Of a stretch of 22,159 nucleotides of DNA, positions 1-7,536 are shown in pieces. The notes under the pieces are model-generated. The model saw nothing but the letters and a program-made list of their open reading frames with translations, searched no databases and was not told the origin of the DNA. Both the position numbers and the translations under genes were made by a program. The DNA comes from Bacteroidota bacterium (GTDB lineage: Bacteria; Bacteroidota; Bacteroidia; Chitinophagales; Chitinophagaceae), in the NCBI GenBank assembly GCA_023423015.1, contig JAFAGE010000445.1, positions 1-22,159 on the forward strand, read 5' to 3'. Each line of letters starts with the position of its first letter. Position 1 is the first letter of the stretch.

Positions 1-346
1 GATTGGCGGTATCACACCTGCGATGAAGATTGCGCGGCTTGGTGAATGGTTCAATGTACGTACAGCATTCCATGGTCCCGGCGATGTATCTCCCGTAGGC
101 CACTCTGCACATGCACACCTCGACCTTCCGATATGGAACTTTGGTATCCAGGAGTCGGTATTTTTTTCCGACAAGCTCCGCAGCATCTTCTCCGGTTGCC
201 CTGAAATGAAGAATGGATACATGTATGTAAATGAAGTGCCCGGTCTCGGCGTAGACGTGAACGAAAAAGAAGCAGCTAAATACCCGATTGGTACAAAGTC
301 GAGATGGCAGGTGAGAAAGAATGATGGAACCATAATCAGGCCCTAG
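1..346 (+). CDS. C-terminal part of a RspA / mannonate dehydratase-like enolase-superfamily protein (5' truncated by window)
   Basis: The frame is open from base 2 (reading I-G-G-I-T-P-A-M) to a TAG at 344-346, so the gene began before the window and the ATG at 23 is internal. The segment GHSAHAHLDLPIWNFGIQE and the later PGLGVDVNEKEAAKYP are characteristic of the C-terminal barrel of the ManD/RspA (starvation-sensing, D-mannonate or D-gluconate dehydratase) branch of the enolase superfamily. Such enzymes dehydrate sugar acids in a Mg2+-dependent way. Only about 114 residues are visible and the metal-binding carboxylates lie outside, so the substrate cannot be assigned. A perfect inverted repeat overlaps the stop codon, and no co-directional gene follows closely. 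Confidence 0.8.
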   Translation, partial: IGGITPAMKIARLGEWFNVRTAFHGPGDVSPVGHSAHAHLDLPIWNFGIQESVFFSDKLRSIFSGCPEMKNGYMYVNEVPGLGVDVNEKEAAKYPIGTKSRWQVRKNDGTIIRP

Positions 347-357
347 CGGGCCTGATT
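334..357 (+). terminator. Perfect 10-bp hairpin overlapping the stop codon of the dehydratase gene
   Basis: AATCAGGCCC (334-343) pairs with GGGCCTGATT (348-357) around the loop TAGC, whose TAG is the stop codon. There is no T-run after it, so it may be a Rho-independent-like terminator without a U-tract or an mRNA-stabilising hairpin. Confidence 0.55.
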
Positions 358-358
358 A

Positions 359-424
359 GTGAAAGGTGAGCAGTGAAAGGTGAGAAAATTCACCTTTCAC
401 CTTTCACTTTTCACCTTTCACCTC
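359..424. repeat. 7-bp-period tandem array, inverted arrangement (GTGAAAG/GTGAGCA then TCACCTT)
   Basis: Four heptads run on one side (359-386: GTGAAAG, GTGAGCA, GTGAAAG, GTGAGAA) and five complementary heptads on the other (390-424: TCACCTT, TCACCTT, TCACTTT, TCACCTT, TCACCTC). The two halves could fold into a long hairpin. It belongs to the heptad family seen again at 3125, 3305, 4232, 6522 and 7160. An upstream ATG at 380 inside this array would add a repeat-derived N-terminus to the next gene, which argues against that start. Confidence 0.85.
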
Positions 425-432
425 AATTGGCG

Positions 433-461
433 TTTGCCGTTTGACGATTGCCGTAACTTTA
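433..461 (+). promoter_or_regulatory. Possible Bacteroidota-type promoter for the iorA-like gene
   Basis: TTTG at 433-436 is followed after 17 nt by TAACTTTA (454-461), which matches the TAnnTTTG -7 consensus except for the last base. The predicted transcript start falls about 10 nt before the ATG at 479. This is pattern matching only. Confidence 0.35.
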
Positions 462-478
462 ATCTGAAAATTCCCACC

Positions 479-934
479 ATGGTGCTTGACGTTAATGGAA
501 AGACACATTCAATCGATGCAGATCCGGAGACGCCATTATTATATATACTGCGAAATGAATTGCAGTTAAACGGCCCACATTATGGTTGCGGCATGCAGCA
601 ATGCGGCGCATGTATGATTCTGCTTAATGGAAAAGCCCAACCAAGTTGTATGCTCCCGGTTTCTTCTGCGGTGGACCAGAAGATTGTTACATTAGAAGGA
701 TTAGCTGACGGCGACAAGTTACACCCCGTGCAACAGGCCTTCGCAGACGAACAGGCTGCCCAATGCGGATATTGTTTGAATGGCATGGTTATGTCGGCCG
801 TATCCCTGCTACAAGAAAATCCTTCTCCCGACGACAGCTACATCCGCCAGGCCATGCAGCGTTCACTTTGCCGCTGTGGCACATACGCCCGCGCAATTCG
901 TGCAGTCAAAAAAGCCGCTACTAATTTAAAATAG
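479..934 (+). CDS. IorA-like [2Fe-2S] subunit of an aldehyde/N-heterocycle molybdenum hydroxylase
   Basis: Small iron-sulfur subunit of the xanthine-oxidase family; it carries electrons from the molybdenum cofactor of the partner subunit (next gene) to an acceptor. With the ATG at 479 the product has 151 residues, the usual size for IorA-type subunits. The plant-type ferredoxin cluster ligands are Cys37, Cys42, Cys45 and Cys57; the second cluster uses Cys96, Cys99, Cys131 and Cys133 (CGYC and CRC motifs). An upstream in-frame ATG at 380 would add 33 residues encoded by the heptad repeat array, so 479 is preferred. The molybdenum subunit starts 7 nt after the stop, implying one transcript. The true substrate is unknown; 'isoquinoline oxidoreductase' is only the nearest family name. 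No separate FAD subunit is visible, as is normal for this branch. Confidence 0.88.
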   Translation: MVLDVNGKTHSIDADPETPLLYILRNELQLNGPHYGCGMQQCGACMILLNGKAQPSCMLPVSSAVDQKIVTLEGLADGDKLHPVQQAFADEQAAQCGYCLNGMVMSAVSLLQENPSPDDSYIRQAMQRSLCRCGTYARAIRAVKKAATNLK

Positions 935-941
935 GGTCGCT

Positions 942-3125
942 ATGCCAACAAGAAGAACCTTCATCAAAACCTTCGGGTGCCTCAGCATAGGATTTACCAT
1001 CGGCTCACCAAAACTTCTTCTTGCAGGAGTAAACAACGGTGAACTACCGGAAAGCCTTAAACGAAATCCGCACATCAATTCGTGGCTCGAAGTATTCGAC
1101 AACGGTCGTGTACGCATTTTCACCGGTAAACTTGAGTTGGGGCAAGGTATTAAAACCGCCATCGCACAGGTAGCTGCAGAAGAGCTGGATCACGATATCA
1201 AAAATGTGGAAGTGGTACTGGCAGACACAGGCCTCACTCCCAATGAAGGATACACCGCTGGCAGCGGCTCTATGGAACAAAGCGCCATGGCAGTGCGGTA
1301 CGCTTCAGCAGCTGCAAAAGCAAAGTTGCTGGAGCTGGCCTCGGCAAAAATGAAGATCCCCGCTGAAAAGATCACAATTAGTAACGGATATGCACAATCG
1401 AAAACCGGGAATAAGAATTTAAGTTTTGCAGAATTGTTAGCCGGAAAACAACTAACCGGCAAAGTGGAGGCACCTGTTGTTCTAAAAAAGAAAGAAGAAT
1501 ATAAACTCGTCGGCAAGCCCATACACCGCACCGATATTGTCGACATGGTTAAGGGCAAAACCATTTTTGTGCATGATCTTCGATTCGACGGCATGGTGCA
1601 TGCGCGAATTGTACGGCCACCTTCCTACACGAGTAAACTGTTGCAGGTTGACGAAGCATATGTAAAGAAAGAAGCTGGAACAGTTTTGAAAATCGTGCGT
1701 AACGGAAGTTTTCTCGGCGTCATTGCAAAAGATGAGTATTCAGCAATTAAGGCACAGCGCGCATTGAGACACTCCAGCAAATGGAGCGATGAATCGCTTC
1801 TGATAGAAGGAGACCACCAGCTTGCCGGAGAATTGCAGAAGCTCCCTGCTAAAAGCGAAACCGTTCATTCAGAAGGTACGATCAACTCAACATCATTCCG
1901 TTACCAGGCGAAGTACTACAAGCCATACATTATGCATGGCTCAATCGGACCTTCCTGCGCCATCGCATTGTACCAGGATAACAAATTACACATCTGGACA
2001 CACAGCCAGGGTGTGTTTCCGTTTCGGGAAGCATTGTCGAAAATGATTAATGTTCCTGTAGAAAACATTCGTGTTACCGGTGTTCCGGGTTCAGGATGTT
2101 ATGGCCACAATGGCGCCGATGATGTTGCTGCCGATGCAGCCTTGCTTGCATTAGACTGTCCGGGCAAGCACGTGCGGCTGCAATGGATGCGGGAAGACGA
2201 ACACAATTGGGAACCGTATGGCAGCGCCATGATAATGGAAGTGGCGGCCAATCTGGATAATAATGGTCGCATCAGCACCTGGAAATATGATTTGTGGTCT
2301 GATGTTCACAGCACCCGGCCTGGCGGCAATGCCGAAAACCTGCTGCCTTCCCGTTACCTCGCCAACCCTTTTAATCCGCCGTCTGGCGGATATGCCGGCG
2401 GCGCTTACCGCAATTCGGAGCCATACTACGCAATTCCCAATCAACAGGTGAACATGCATTCGGTGAAAGGACCGCTGAGAGTTTCGGCATTACGAAGCCT
2501 TGGTGCGTTTGCAAACATATTCGCAATCGAAAGCTTCATCGATGAAATATGTATTGCCGCCGAAAAAGATCCCTTTGATTTTCGCATTGCACATTCCACC
2601 GATAAACGGTCGATCGCAATTCTCGGGAAGCTGCGCGAAATGATAATAGGAGAAAAGCCTGGTGAAAAAGAAGGTATCGGTATAGCATTCTCACGATACA
2701 AGAACTACGCTGCATACTGTGCTGTTGCAGCAAAAGTGAAAGTGGATGAGGTAGCAAAAAAAATCCGCGTACTGAAAATGTGGGCCTCCATTGATGCGGG
2801 CGAAACAATAAATACCGACGGACTGATCAACCAGACTGAAGGCGGAATGATCCAGGCTGCAAGCTGGACCATCATGGAAGAAGTAAAATTCGATAATAAA
2901 CAAATTACCAGCAGTGACTGGAGCACCTACCCTATTATGCGGTTTACCGACGCCCCCGAAGTCAAAGTGGAAGTCATTGCCCGCGCCAGCGAAGAAGTAC
3001 TGGGCGCAGGTGAAGCAGCACAAGGACCAGCGGCAGCGGCGATAACCAACGCCATCTACCGCGCATGCGGAAAAAGAGTAAGAAAACTACCGGCAGAGAA
3101 GGAAGTTTTTGGCGAAGAAAAATAG
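942..3125 (+). CDS. IorB-like molybdopterin-binding subunit of a molybdenum hydroxylase, Tat-exported
   Basis: Large catalytic subunit (727 residues) of an aldehyde-oxidase / isoquinoline 1-oxidoreductase beta-type enzyme, which hydroxylates aldehydes or N-heterocycles at a molybdopterin centre. The N-terminus TRRTFIKT (Arg4-Arg5) followed by a short hydrophobic stretch ending near residue 29 is a twin-arginine signal, so the folded enzyme is probably exported to the periplasm. Recognisable family segments are GVPGSGCYGHNGADDVAADAA (cofactor region) and RSLGAFANIFAIE near the middle and C-terminal half. The C-terminal GAGEAAQGP carries Glu691, the expected catalytic base. It follows the [2Fe-2S] gene by 7 nt. 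No XdhC/MocA-type maturation gene or cytochrome c subunit is adjacent, so the electron acceptor and maturation factor must lie elsewhere. Confidence 0.88.
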   Translation: MPTRRTFIKTFGCLSIGFTIGSPKLLLAGVNNGELPESLKRNPHINSWLEVFDNGRVRIFTGKLELGQGIKTAIAQVAAEELDHDIKNVEVVLADTGLTPNEGYTAGSGSMEQSAMAVRYASAAAKAKLLELASAKMKIPAEKITISNGYAQSKTGNKNLSFAELLAGKQLTGKVEAPVVLKKKEEYKLVGKPIHRTDIVDMVKGKTIFVHDLRFDGMVHARIVRPPSYTSKLLQVDEAYVKKEAGTVLKIVRNGSFLGVIAKDEYSAIKAQRALRHSSKWSDESLLIEGDHQLAGELQKLPAKSETVHSEGTINSTSFRYQAKYYKPYIMHGSIGPSCAIALYQDNKLHIWTHSQGVFPFREALSKMINVPVENIRVTGVPGSGCYGHNGADDVAADAALLALDCPGKHVRLQWMREDEHNWEPYGSAMIMEVAANLDNNGRISTWKYDLWSDVHSTRPGGNAENLLPSRYLANPFNPPSGGYAGGAYRNSEPYYAIPNQQVNMHSVKGPLRVSALRSLGAFANIFAIESFIDEICIAAEKDPFDFRIAHSTDKRSIAILGKLREMIIGEKPGEKEGIGIAFSRYKNYAAYCAVAAKVKVDEVAKKIRVLKMWASIDAGETINTDGLINQTEGGMIQAASWTIMEEVKFDNKQITSSDWSTYPIMRFTDAPEVKVEVIARASEEVLGAGEAAQGPAAAAITNAIYRACGKRVRKLPAEKEVFGEEK

Positions 3126-3145
3126 GGCGGTGGGCGAAGGGCGGG
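3125..3145. repeat. Short heptad array (GGGCGGT GGGCGAA GGGCGGG)
   Basis: Three 7-bp units directly after the stop codon of the molybdenum-hydroxylase gene. The same unit type is expanded at 4232-4287. Confidence 0.7.
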
Positions 3146-3201
3146 ATTATTCCATGCCGTTCACTCGTTCCCGATGCTCCGTTCTAAACGTAATCCTTCG
3201 C

Positions 3202-3233
3202 TTTGGGTTCGGTACTGATTCGGATTAAATTCG
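3202..3233 (+). promoter_or_regulatory. Possible promoter upstream of the MBL-fold gene
   Basis: TTTG at 3202-3205 and TAAATTCG at 3226-3233 (one mismatch to TAnnTTTG) are spaced by 20 nt. The distance to the ATG at 3353 is about 120 nt and includes a heptad array. Weak evidence. Confidence 0.28.
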
Positions 3234-3304
3234 CTTCGGATCGAACGCAGAACGTATGAAAAGCGGAGGTTCATAAAGGGAAAGAGATTGAGAAAGAGAG
3301 CCGC

Positions 3305-3346
3305 TATGCCTTATGCCTTATGCCCTATGCCTTACGCCCCATGCCT
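3305..3346. repeat. Heptad array of TATGCCT units
   Basis: Six consecutive 7-bp units: TATGCCT, TATGCCT, TATGCCC, TATGCCT, TACGCCC, CATGCCT. The unit is the reverse complement of the GGGCATA units at 7160-7180. It creates several spurious ATG codons just upstream of the MBL-fold gene. Confidence 0.9.
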
Positions 3347-3352
3347 TTAAAT

Positions 3353-4249
3353 ATGAGATTACTATTTTCCTTACTAATTCTATTCTGCACAATCACTGCG
3401 TCGGCGCAAAAGCCACTGGTGCGGGAACTTGCACCCGGAGTTTTTTACTATTTCGGAGATGAATTGCAGCAAAAATCGGCGAATTGCCTGTGGGTAGTCT
3501 TTAACAATTATGTGCTTGCTGTTGACGCAAATTATCCATGGGGAGCAGAAGAAATTCTGCAGGAGATCCGAAAAACAACCAACAAACCCATACGGTATGT
3601 GCTGAATACACACTATCATCACGATCATACTTTTGGTAATTACGTTTTTGCCAAAGCAGGGGCCCAGGTTGTTTCTACGACAACAACTGCTGAAGAAATG
3701 CGAACTCTTGGTGAGGTGGAATGGAAAAACGGATCGGCTTACAGCGGTCGCGATCTTACCGGCGCAGTCCGTCAATTTCCTACACTGCTGTTCGACGACA
3801 CACTTGTATTTGACGATGGTGTTCAACGCGTTGAATTAATAAAGATGGGTCCGGCTCACACTGGCGGTGACGCGGTGGCCTGGCTTCCAAAGCAGAAAAT
3901 ACTTGCAACGGGCGACCTGCTCGTGAATGGAAATCCCTGGGGTAATAATGTAGCCGACGCGCACGCCGACTATGAAAAATGGCTTGTCGTACTCGAACAG
4001 ATGTCGAAATGGGGAGCTGCAATCGTCATCCCGGGACATGGAGAGCCGGCAGACAATGGCATATTGCTGCGTCAGCGCGACTACCTGCACGACATGATGC
4101 AGCAGGTTAAAAAAGCGATCCAGGCAGGCAAGTCAAAACAACAGGTAATTGAAAGCGTCAACCTGCGCAAGCACAAGGTTTATGGAGAAAATGAAAAATC
4201 GATAAGAAGGTCTGTGGGCGACATGTATGAAAGGGCGGAGGGCGAATGA
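3353..4249 (+). CDS. Exported MBL-fold metallo-hydrolase
   Basis: Metallo-beta-lactamase-fold protein of 298 residues from the ATG at 3353. This start places a typical Sec signal (MRLLFSLLILFCTITASA, cleavage likely before Gln19) at the N-terminus; the in-frame ATG at 3320 would prepend repeat-encoded residues and is rejected. Zinc ligands seen are His87, His89, Asp91 and His92 (HYHHDH), His169 (AHTGGD), Asp188 (ATGDLL) and His229 (PGHGE), a complete dinuclear set with Asp as the bridging ligand rather than the Cys of subclass B1 lactamases. It is therefore a periplasmic or lipid-anchored hydrolase of unknown substrate rather than a demonstrable beta-lactamase. Its last codons lie inside a 19-bp tandem repeat. 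Confidence 0.85.
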   Translation: MRLLFSLLILFCTITASAQKPLVRELAPGVFYYFGDELQQKSANCLWVVFNNYVLAVDANYPWGAEEILQEIRKTTNKPIRYVLNTHYHHDHTFGNYVFAKAGAQVVSTTTTAEEMRTLGEVEWKNGSAYSGRDLTGAVRQFPTLLFDDTLVFDDGVQRVELIKMGPAHTGGDAVAWLPKQKILATGDLLVNGNPWGNNVADAHADYEKWLVVLEQMSKWGAAIVIPGHGEPADNGILLRQRDYLHDMMQQVKKAIQAGKSKQQVIESVNLRKHKVYGENEKSIRRSVGDMYERAEGE

Positions 4250-4287
4250 GAGGGCGGAGGGCGAATGAGAGGGCGGAGGGCGAAAAT
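4232..4287. repeat. Three copies of a 19-bp repeat built from GGGCGGA/GGGCGAA heptads, spanning a stop codon
   Basis: AGGGCGGAGGGCGAATGAG occurs at 4232-4250 and 4251-4269, with a third partial copy from 4270. The first copy encodes the C-terminal residues and the TGA stop of the MBL-fold gene, and the others are intergenic. Degenerate GAGCG-type units follow to about 4320. Confidence 0.9.
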
Positions 4288-4331
4288 AGAGCGTAGAGCT
4301 GAGAACGGAGAGCGAAGGGCGTCCGGCCTAT

Positions 4332-4362
4332 TTTTCGCTTCCCCGTTGCAGCATTATATTTG
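4332..4362 (+). promoter_or_regulatory. Bacteroidota-type promoter for the DUF2157-like gene
   Basis: TATATTTG at 4355-4362 is an exact TAnnTTTG -7 box. A T-rich stretch (TTTTTCG) about 18-20 nt upstream may serve as the -33 element. The predicted start of transcription is about 14 nt before the TTG start codon at 4383. Confidence 0.5.
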
Positions 4363-4382
4363 TTAAACCCAAAAGCCCCGCA

Positions 4383-5366
4383 TTGAACACCCGCTTATCT
4401 GAACAACTTCGCGCAGAAGGATTGTTATCTGAACAATCGGCAGAACGCATCAGGCATGCAGAATCTGAAAAACTTTTTTCGATTTTCTGGGAAATAAGGA
4501 CGTTGCTGTACGTTGGCGTGTTGTTACTCACCACCGGCCTCGGAATTCTTATCTATAAGAACATTGACACCATCGGGCACCAGGTAGTGCTGGCGTTGAT
4601 TGCAGCATTGTGTATTGGTTGTTTCTATTATTGTGTAAAACGGAAATATCCGTTCTCGTGGGCGAGGGTGCAATCGCCAAATACCTATTTTGACTACGTA
4701 CTTCTGCTCGGCTGCCTCACCATGTTAACTTTCCTCGCTTACCTGCAGGCACAATACGTAGTATTTGGCGAAGCGTATGGCTTGGCCACATTCATTCCGA
4801 TGCTTATCCTGTTCTTTTGCGCCTATTATTTCGACCACCTGGGAGTACTTTCATTGGCGATAACGAACCTCGCTGCGTGGTTGGGCATTGCGGTGACGCC
4901 CACAACAATTCTTCGGGGAAATAATTTTGCCGAAAGCAGAATCATCTTTGCAGGGATTCTACTTGGAATATTTTTAACCGCTGTTGCATATTTCAGCGAC
5001 AAAAGAAACCTTAAGAAGCATTTCAGTTTTACATACCTCAACTTCGGAATGAACATCCTGTTCATTGCCATATTAGCGGGCATGTTTTATTTCGAATCCT
5101 TTTATGCAGCATGGATTTTTCCCCTCGCTGCGGCAGCATATTATTTTTATCGTAAAGCTTTCGAACAATCGTCATTCTATTTCTTGCTGATGATTGTTAT
5201 TTACTCATACATTGGCGTTAGCTATGTGGCGGTGCGGGCCGTTGTAACCCTGCTCGACGACATATTCCTTCCGCTGATGTATTTTATAATGTCGGGTATT
5301 GGTGTAATCGTGTTGCTCATTCAACTTAATGCTAAAATGAAACGTCATGCTCGCTTACAGCAATAG
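4383..5366 (+). CDS. DUF2157-like multi-pass membrane protein
   Basis: Predicted 327-residue inner-membrane protein starting at a TTG. The first 35 residues (LSEQLRAEGLLSEQSAERI...) are soluble and amphipathic and resemble the N-terminal helical hairpin of DUF2157 proteins. The rest is a series of roughly nine to ten hydrophobic helices separated by short loops, with LLTTGLGILIYKNID as the first membrane segment. No catalytic motif is visible and the function of the family is unknown. It overlaps the next gene by 20 bp, so the two are probably translationally coupled and may form a complex. The non-ATG start is supported by the exact -7 box just upstream; an alternative start cannot be excluded. 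Confidence 0.7.
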   Translation: MNTRLSEQLRAEGLLSEQSAERIRHAESEKLFSIFWEIRTLLYVGVLLLTTGLGILIYKNIDTIGHQVVLALIAALCIGCFYYCVKRKYPFSWARVQSPNTYFDYVLLLGCLTMLTFLAYLQAQYVVFGEAYGLATFIPMLILFFCAYYFDHLGVLSLAITNLAAWLGIAVTPTTILRGNNFAESRIIFAGILLGIFLTAVAYFSDKRNLKKHFSFTYLNFGMNILFIAILAGMFYFESFYAAWIFPLAAAAYYFYRKAFEQSSFYFLLMIVIYSYIGVSYVAVRAVVTLLDDIFLPLMYFIMSGIGVIVLLIQLNAKMKRHARLQQ

Positions 5367-6516
5367 TCAACTCGACATCCTTGACATTGACAACGAGGCA
5401 GAAAAGGCGCTTCGCAGAAAGTTGATCACAAAGGAGGAGTACAATTTAATCAACGAGAAGTACCGCGTCAAAGTGTATAACCCCAACCTGTTTATTCGCA
5501 TCGGGTTGTTTATAGCATCGTTTATAGTAGTGTCGATGGGATTTGGATTGTTCTCGTTATTCCAGTTTGGATATTCCGACAAGGGCTATGCCGTCATGTG
5601 TTTGTTTTTCGCATGCTTATTGTATGTCGCGCTTGAGTTTTCAATCAGAAAACTCAATCACTATAAATCGGGCGTAGACGATGCATTGTTGTGGATGTCT
5701 GCAGGATATTTGTTTGGGTCTATTATGTTATTCTTTAACATCGATTCACCAATTGCGTTATCTGTAATAATATTCATACTGGCTCTTGCTGCCACCGCCA
5801 GGTTTGCTGATGCTGGTGCAGCAATTATTATGTTCGTTGCATTCTTCTCTGTTATTTTTAATGGCCTGCTTTTGACGGGGAGTATTGGACGCGCGCTGTT
5901 GCCCTTTGTTGCCGCAGCCTTTGCATTTATAATCTACCTGGGAGTAAAAAAATTCAAGGGCAGGCATGCGTTGCGACATTATCACGTTTGCCTGGTTGTT
6001 CTTGAAGTATTGAGTTTGGTTACCACGTATATCGCATTAAATTATTTTGTAGTGAGGGAACTGAGTGTGGTGTTGCTCGATATGCAGCTTGCACCGGGTG
6101 CATCGTTAACGGGTGGATGGTTTTTCTGGGCAGCAACACTGATGCTTCCATTGATTTATATTGGTTACTCGCTCTACAGGAAAGATTATGTAATGCTGCG
6201 CGTTGGAATATTGCTGGTGGTTGCAGCTGCATTTACTATTCGGGCATATTACGCTATTACGCCCATTGAAGTGGTGCTCGTTGGTTCGGGAGCATTTGTA
6301 GTTGTTATTAGTTATATGATCAGCGTTTTCCTCAAAAAGCCGCGATATGGTATCACTTCCAATGAAACTGCAGAAGCGGAAATGCCGGAATTTTTGCAGA
6401 TCGAAAGCCTGGTGGTTGCGGAAACGTTCAAGCAGGTTCCTGGCGCACAACAGCCGCAGGGATTCCAGTTTGGTGGTGGCAGCAGTGGTGGAGCTGGAGC
6501 AACCGGGGAATATTAA
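5347..6516 (+). CDS. Multi-pass membrane protein, partner of the DUF2157-like protein
   Basis: 389 residues: a soluble N-terminus of about 45 residues with a helical hairpin (EKALRRKLITKEEYNLINEKY) similar in layout to the upstream protein, then about ten hydrophobic segments, then a hydrophilic tail ending in a glycine/serine-rich stretch (FGGGSSGGAGATGEY). In proteobacteria DUF2157 genes are often paired with a DUF4401 membrane-protein gene; this may be the equivalent partner, but I cannot identify the family with certainty. The ATG at 5347 lies inside the end of the upstream gene (20-bp overlap). A heptad repeat array starts 5 bp after the stop codon. Confidence 0.7.
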   Translation: MLAYSNSQLDILDIDNEAEKALRRKLITKEEYNLINEKYRVKVYNPNLFIRIGLFIASFIVVSMGFGLFSLFQFGYSDKGYAVMCLFFACLLYVALEFSIRKLNHYKSGVDDALLWMSAGYLFGSIMLFFNIDSPIALSVIIFILALAATARFADAGAAIIMFVAFFSVIFNGLLLTGSIGRALLPFVAAAFAFIIYLGVKKFKGRHALRHYHVCLVVLEVLSLVTTYIALNYFVVRELSVVLLDMQLAPGASLTGGWFFWAATLMLPLIYIGYSLYRKDYVMLRVGILLVVAAAFTIRAYYAITPIEVVLVGSGAFVVVISYMISVFLKKPRYGITSNETAEAEMPEFLQIESLVVAETFKQVPGAQQPQGFQFGGGSSGGAGATGEY

Positions 6517-6521
6517 TACGG

Positions 6522-6640
6522 GAGACGTGAGACGGGAGATGTGAGACGGCAGACGTGAGACGGCAGACGGCAGACGTAAGACGGCAGACGGCAGACGTAA
6601 GACGGCAGACGTGAGACGTGAGACGGCAGACAGGAGGCAA
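6522..6640. repeat. Heptad array of about 17 GAGACGG / CAGACGT / GAGACGT units
   Basis: Strict 7-bp periodicity, with units such as GAGACGT, GAGACGG, CAGACGT, CAGACGG and AAGACGG in mixed order; the last units (CAGACAG, GAGGCAA) are degenerate. The array fills the whole gap between the convergent membrane-protein and response-regulator genes. Its complement, TCACGTC/TGCCGTC, recurs at 7211-7245. Confidence 0.93.
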
Positions 6641-6642
6641 AA

Positions 6643-7086
6643 CTACAGAGGAGCTTCGTATGCATCCTGTTTAGATGGCATTCTGCTCTTGAGCCAATAT
6701 TCAATAATTGTTTTTAAAGTATTTCGCCACTCTTTATAACTCTCTTCCTTAATGAAAAAACCATGAGCATATTCGCGGAAAGCGCGGTCTACCTGCGTGT
6801 CGGATGCATTGGTTGTCCAGAAAATAAAAGGAACACTATGAAATTTCTTGTTGGGTTGCTTGAGCATTTCCCGCCTCAGCCTGAAGCCATCTGAGCCAGG
6901 AAGATTTACGTCGCATAGAATAATAAACGGACCGCCAAGGTCTGATCCTTTCAATGCAGAGAGCACTTCCTGTGCATCATTAAAAAATCGCAGTCTTTCA
7001 GATACGCCTAACTCCTGGCCTATCAGGGTAAGAATTTCGTGATCGTCATTGTCATCGTCTACGACCCAGATCTCTTCATTTCTCAT
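6643..7086 (-). CDS. Single-domain response regulator (CheY/Rcp1-like receiver)
   Basis: 147 residues consisting of one receiver domain, with no DNA-binding or enzymatic output domain. The acidic pocket is Asp10-Asp11, the phospho-acceptor is Asp59 (ILCDVNLPGSDGF), the switch Thr is at 91/92 (FWTTNAS) and the conserved Lys is Lys113. The insert-containing form with LPGSDGF and FWTTNAS is typical of Rcp1-like regulators that receive phosphate from phytochrome or hybrid histidine kinases. It probably relays phosphate between proteins rather than controlling transcription directly. No kinase gene is adjacent. It is convergent with the membrane-protein pair and flanked by heptad arrays on both sides. 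Confidence 0.87.
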   Translation of the reverse strand: MRNEEIWVVDDDNDDHEILTLIGQELGVSERLRFFNDAQEVLSALKGSDLGGPFIILCDVNLPGSDGFRLRREMLKQPNKKFHSVPFIFWTTNASDTQVDRAFREYAHGFFIKEESYKEWRNTLKTIIEYWLKSRMPSKQDAYEAPL

Positions 7087-7159
7087 AATTCCTGTTTATT
7101 TCGGCTATACCGGCAGTATGTGAGGGTTTGAGGAGGCACGTAAAAAAATTGTGCCAGAT

Positions 7160-7245
7160 GGGCATAGGGCATAGGGCATAGGGAACCGCTCACCTTTCAC
7201 CTTTCACCTTTCACGTCTCACGTTTGCCGTCTCACGTCTGCCGTA
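7160..7245. repeat. Composite heptad array: GGGCATA x3, then TCACCTT x3, TCACGTC/TCACGTT and TGCCGTC/TGCCGTA
   Basis: GGGCATA at 7160-7180; after 9 bp, TCACCTT at 7190-7210, then TCACGTC, TCACGTT, TGCCGTC, TCACGTC, TGCCGTA to 7245, all in 7-bp phase. One array thus contains the unit types of the arrays at 390, 3305 (reverse complement) and 6522 (reverse complement), linking them as a family. Confidence 0.92.
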
Positions 7246-7267
7246 AAGTGAATGGAATGTCGAAGAA

Positions 7268-7303
7268 AACGAAAAGTCCTGCTTGGGAGCAGGACTTTTC
7301 GTT
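7268..7303. terminator. 15-bp perfect stem-loop, possibly a bidirectional terminator
   Basis: AACGAAAAGTCCTGC (7268-7282) and GCAGGACTTTTCGTT (7289-7303) form a perfect stem around a 6-nt loop. The CTTTTCGTT arm looks like a terminator on either strand. No intact gene ends right beside it; on the minus strand it lies about 230 nt beyond the end of a small disrupted gene. The remainder of 7304-7536 shows no gene. Confidence 0.6.
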
Positions 7304-7536
7304 CGCAATCGTAAGTGAGAACTTTTACCAAATGATTCTCTCGACTTTGGCCTCCTCGCTTTGGCGCGGATAAATGGCACTATTACCGGCTACATGGTCG
7401 AAATGCGTTTATACAAGATAAGGAGTTCGGAGCAATAACATGCCACGACTCTCCGGTTTAAGTGATTTTTAATTCTCCACATTTTTAAGGTACGTACCTG
7501 CATTGTGACTACCCTCCTTCGATATAGCTTTTGCTT

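Noticed and set aside
380..478. N-terminal extension of the iorA-like gene from the ATG at 380
   Set aside because: The 33 extra residues are encoded by the heptad repeat array and have no counterpart in the family; the ferredoxin domain starts at the ATG at 479.
3320..3352. Upstream ATG for the MBL-fold gene
   Set aside because: It comes from the TATGCCT repeat; starting at 3353 gives a clean signal peptide at the N-terminus.
6522..6640. Possible CRISPR array
   Set aside because: The period is 7 bp with no spacers of unique sequence and no cas genes; it is a tandem heptad array.
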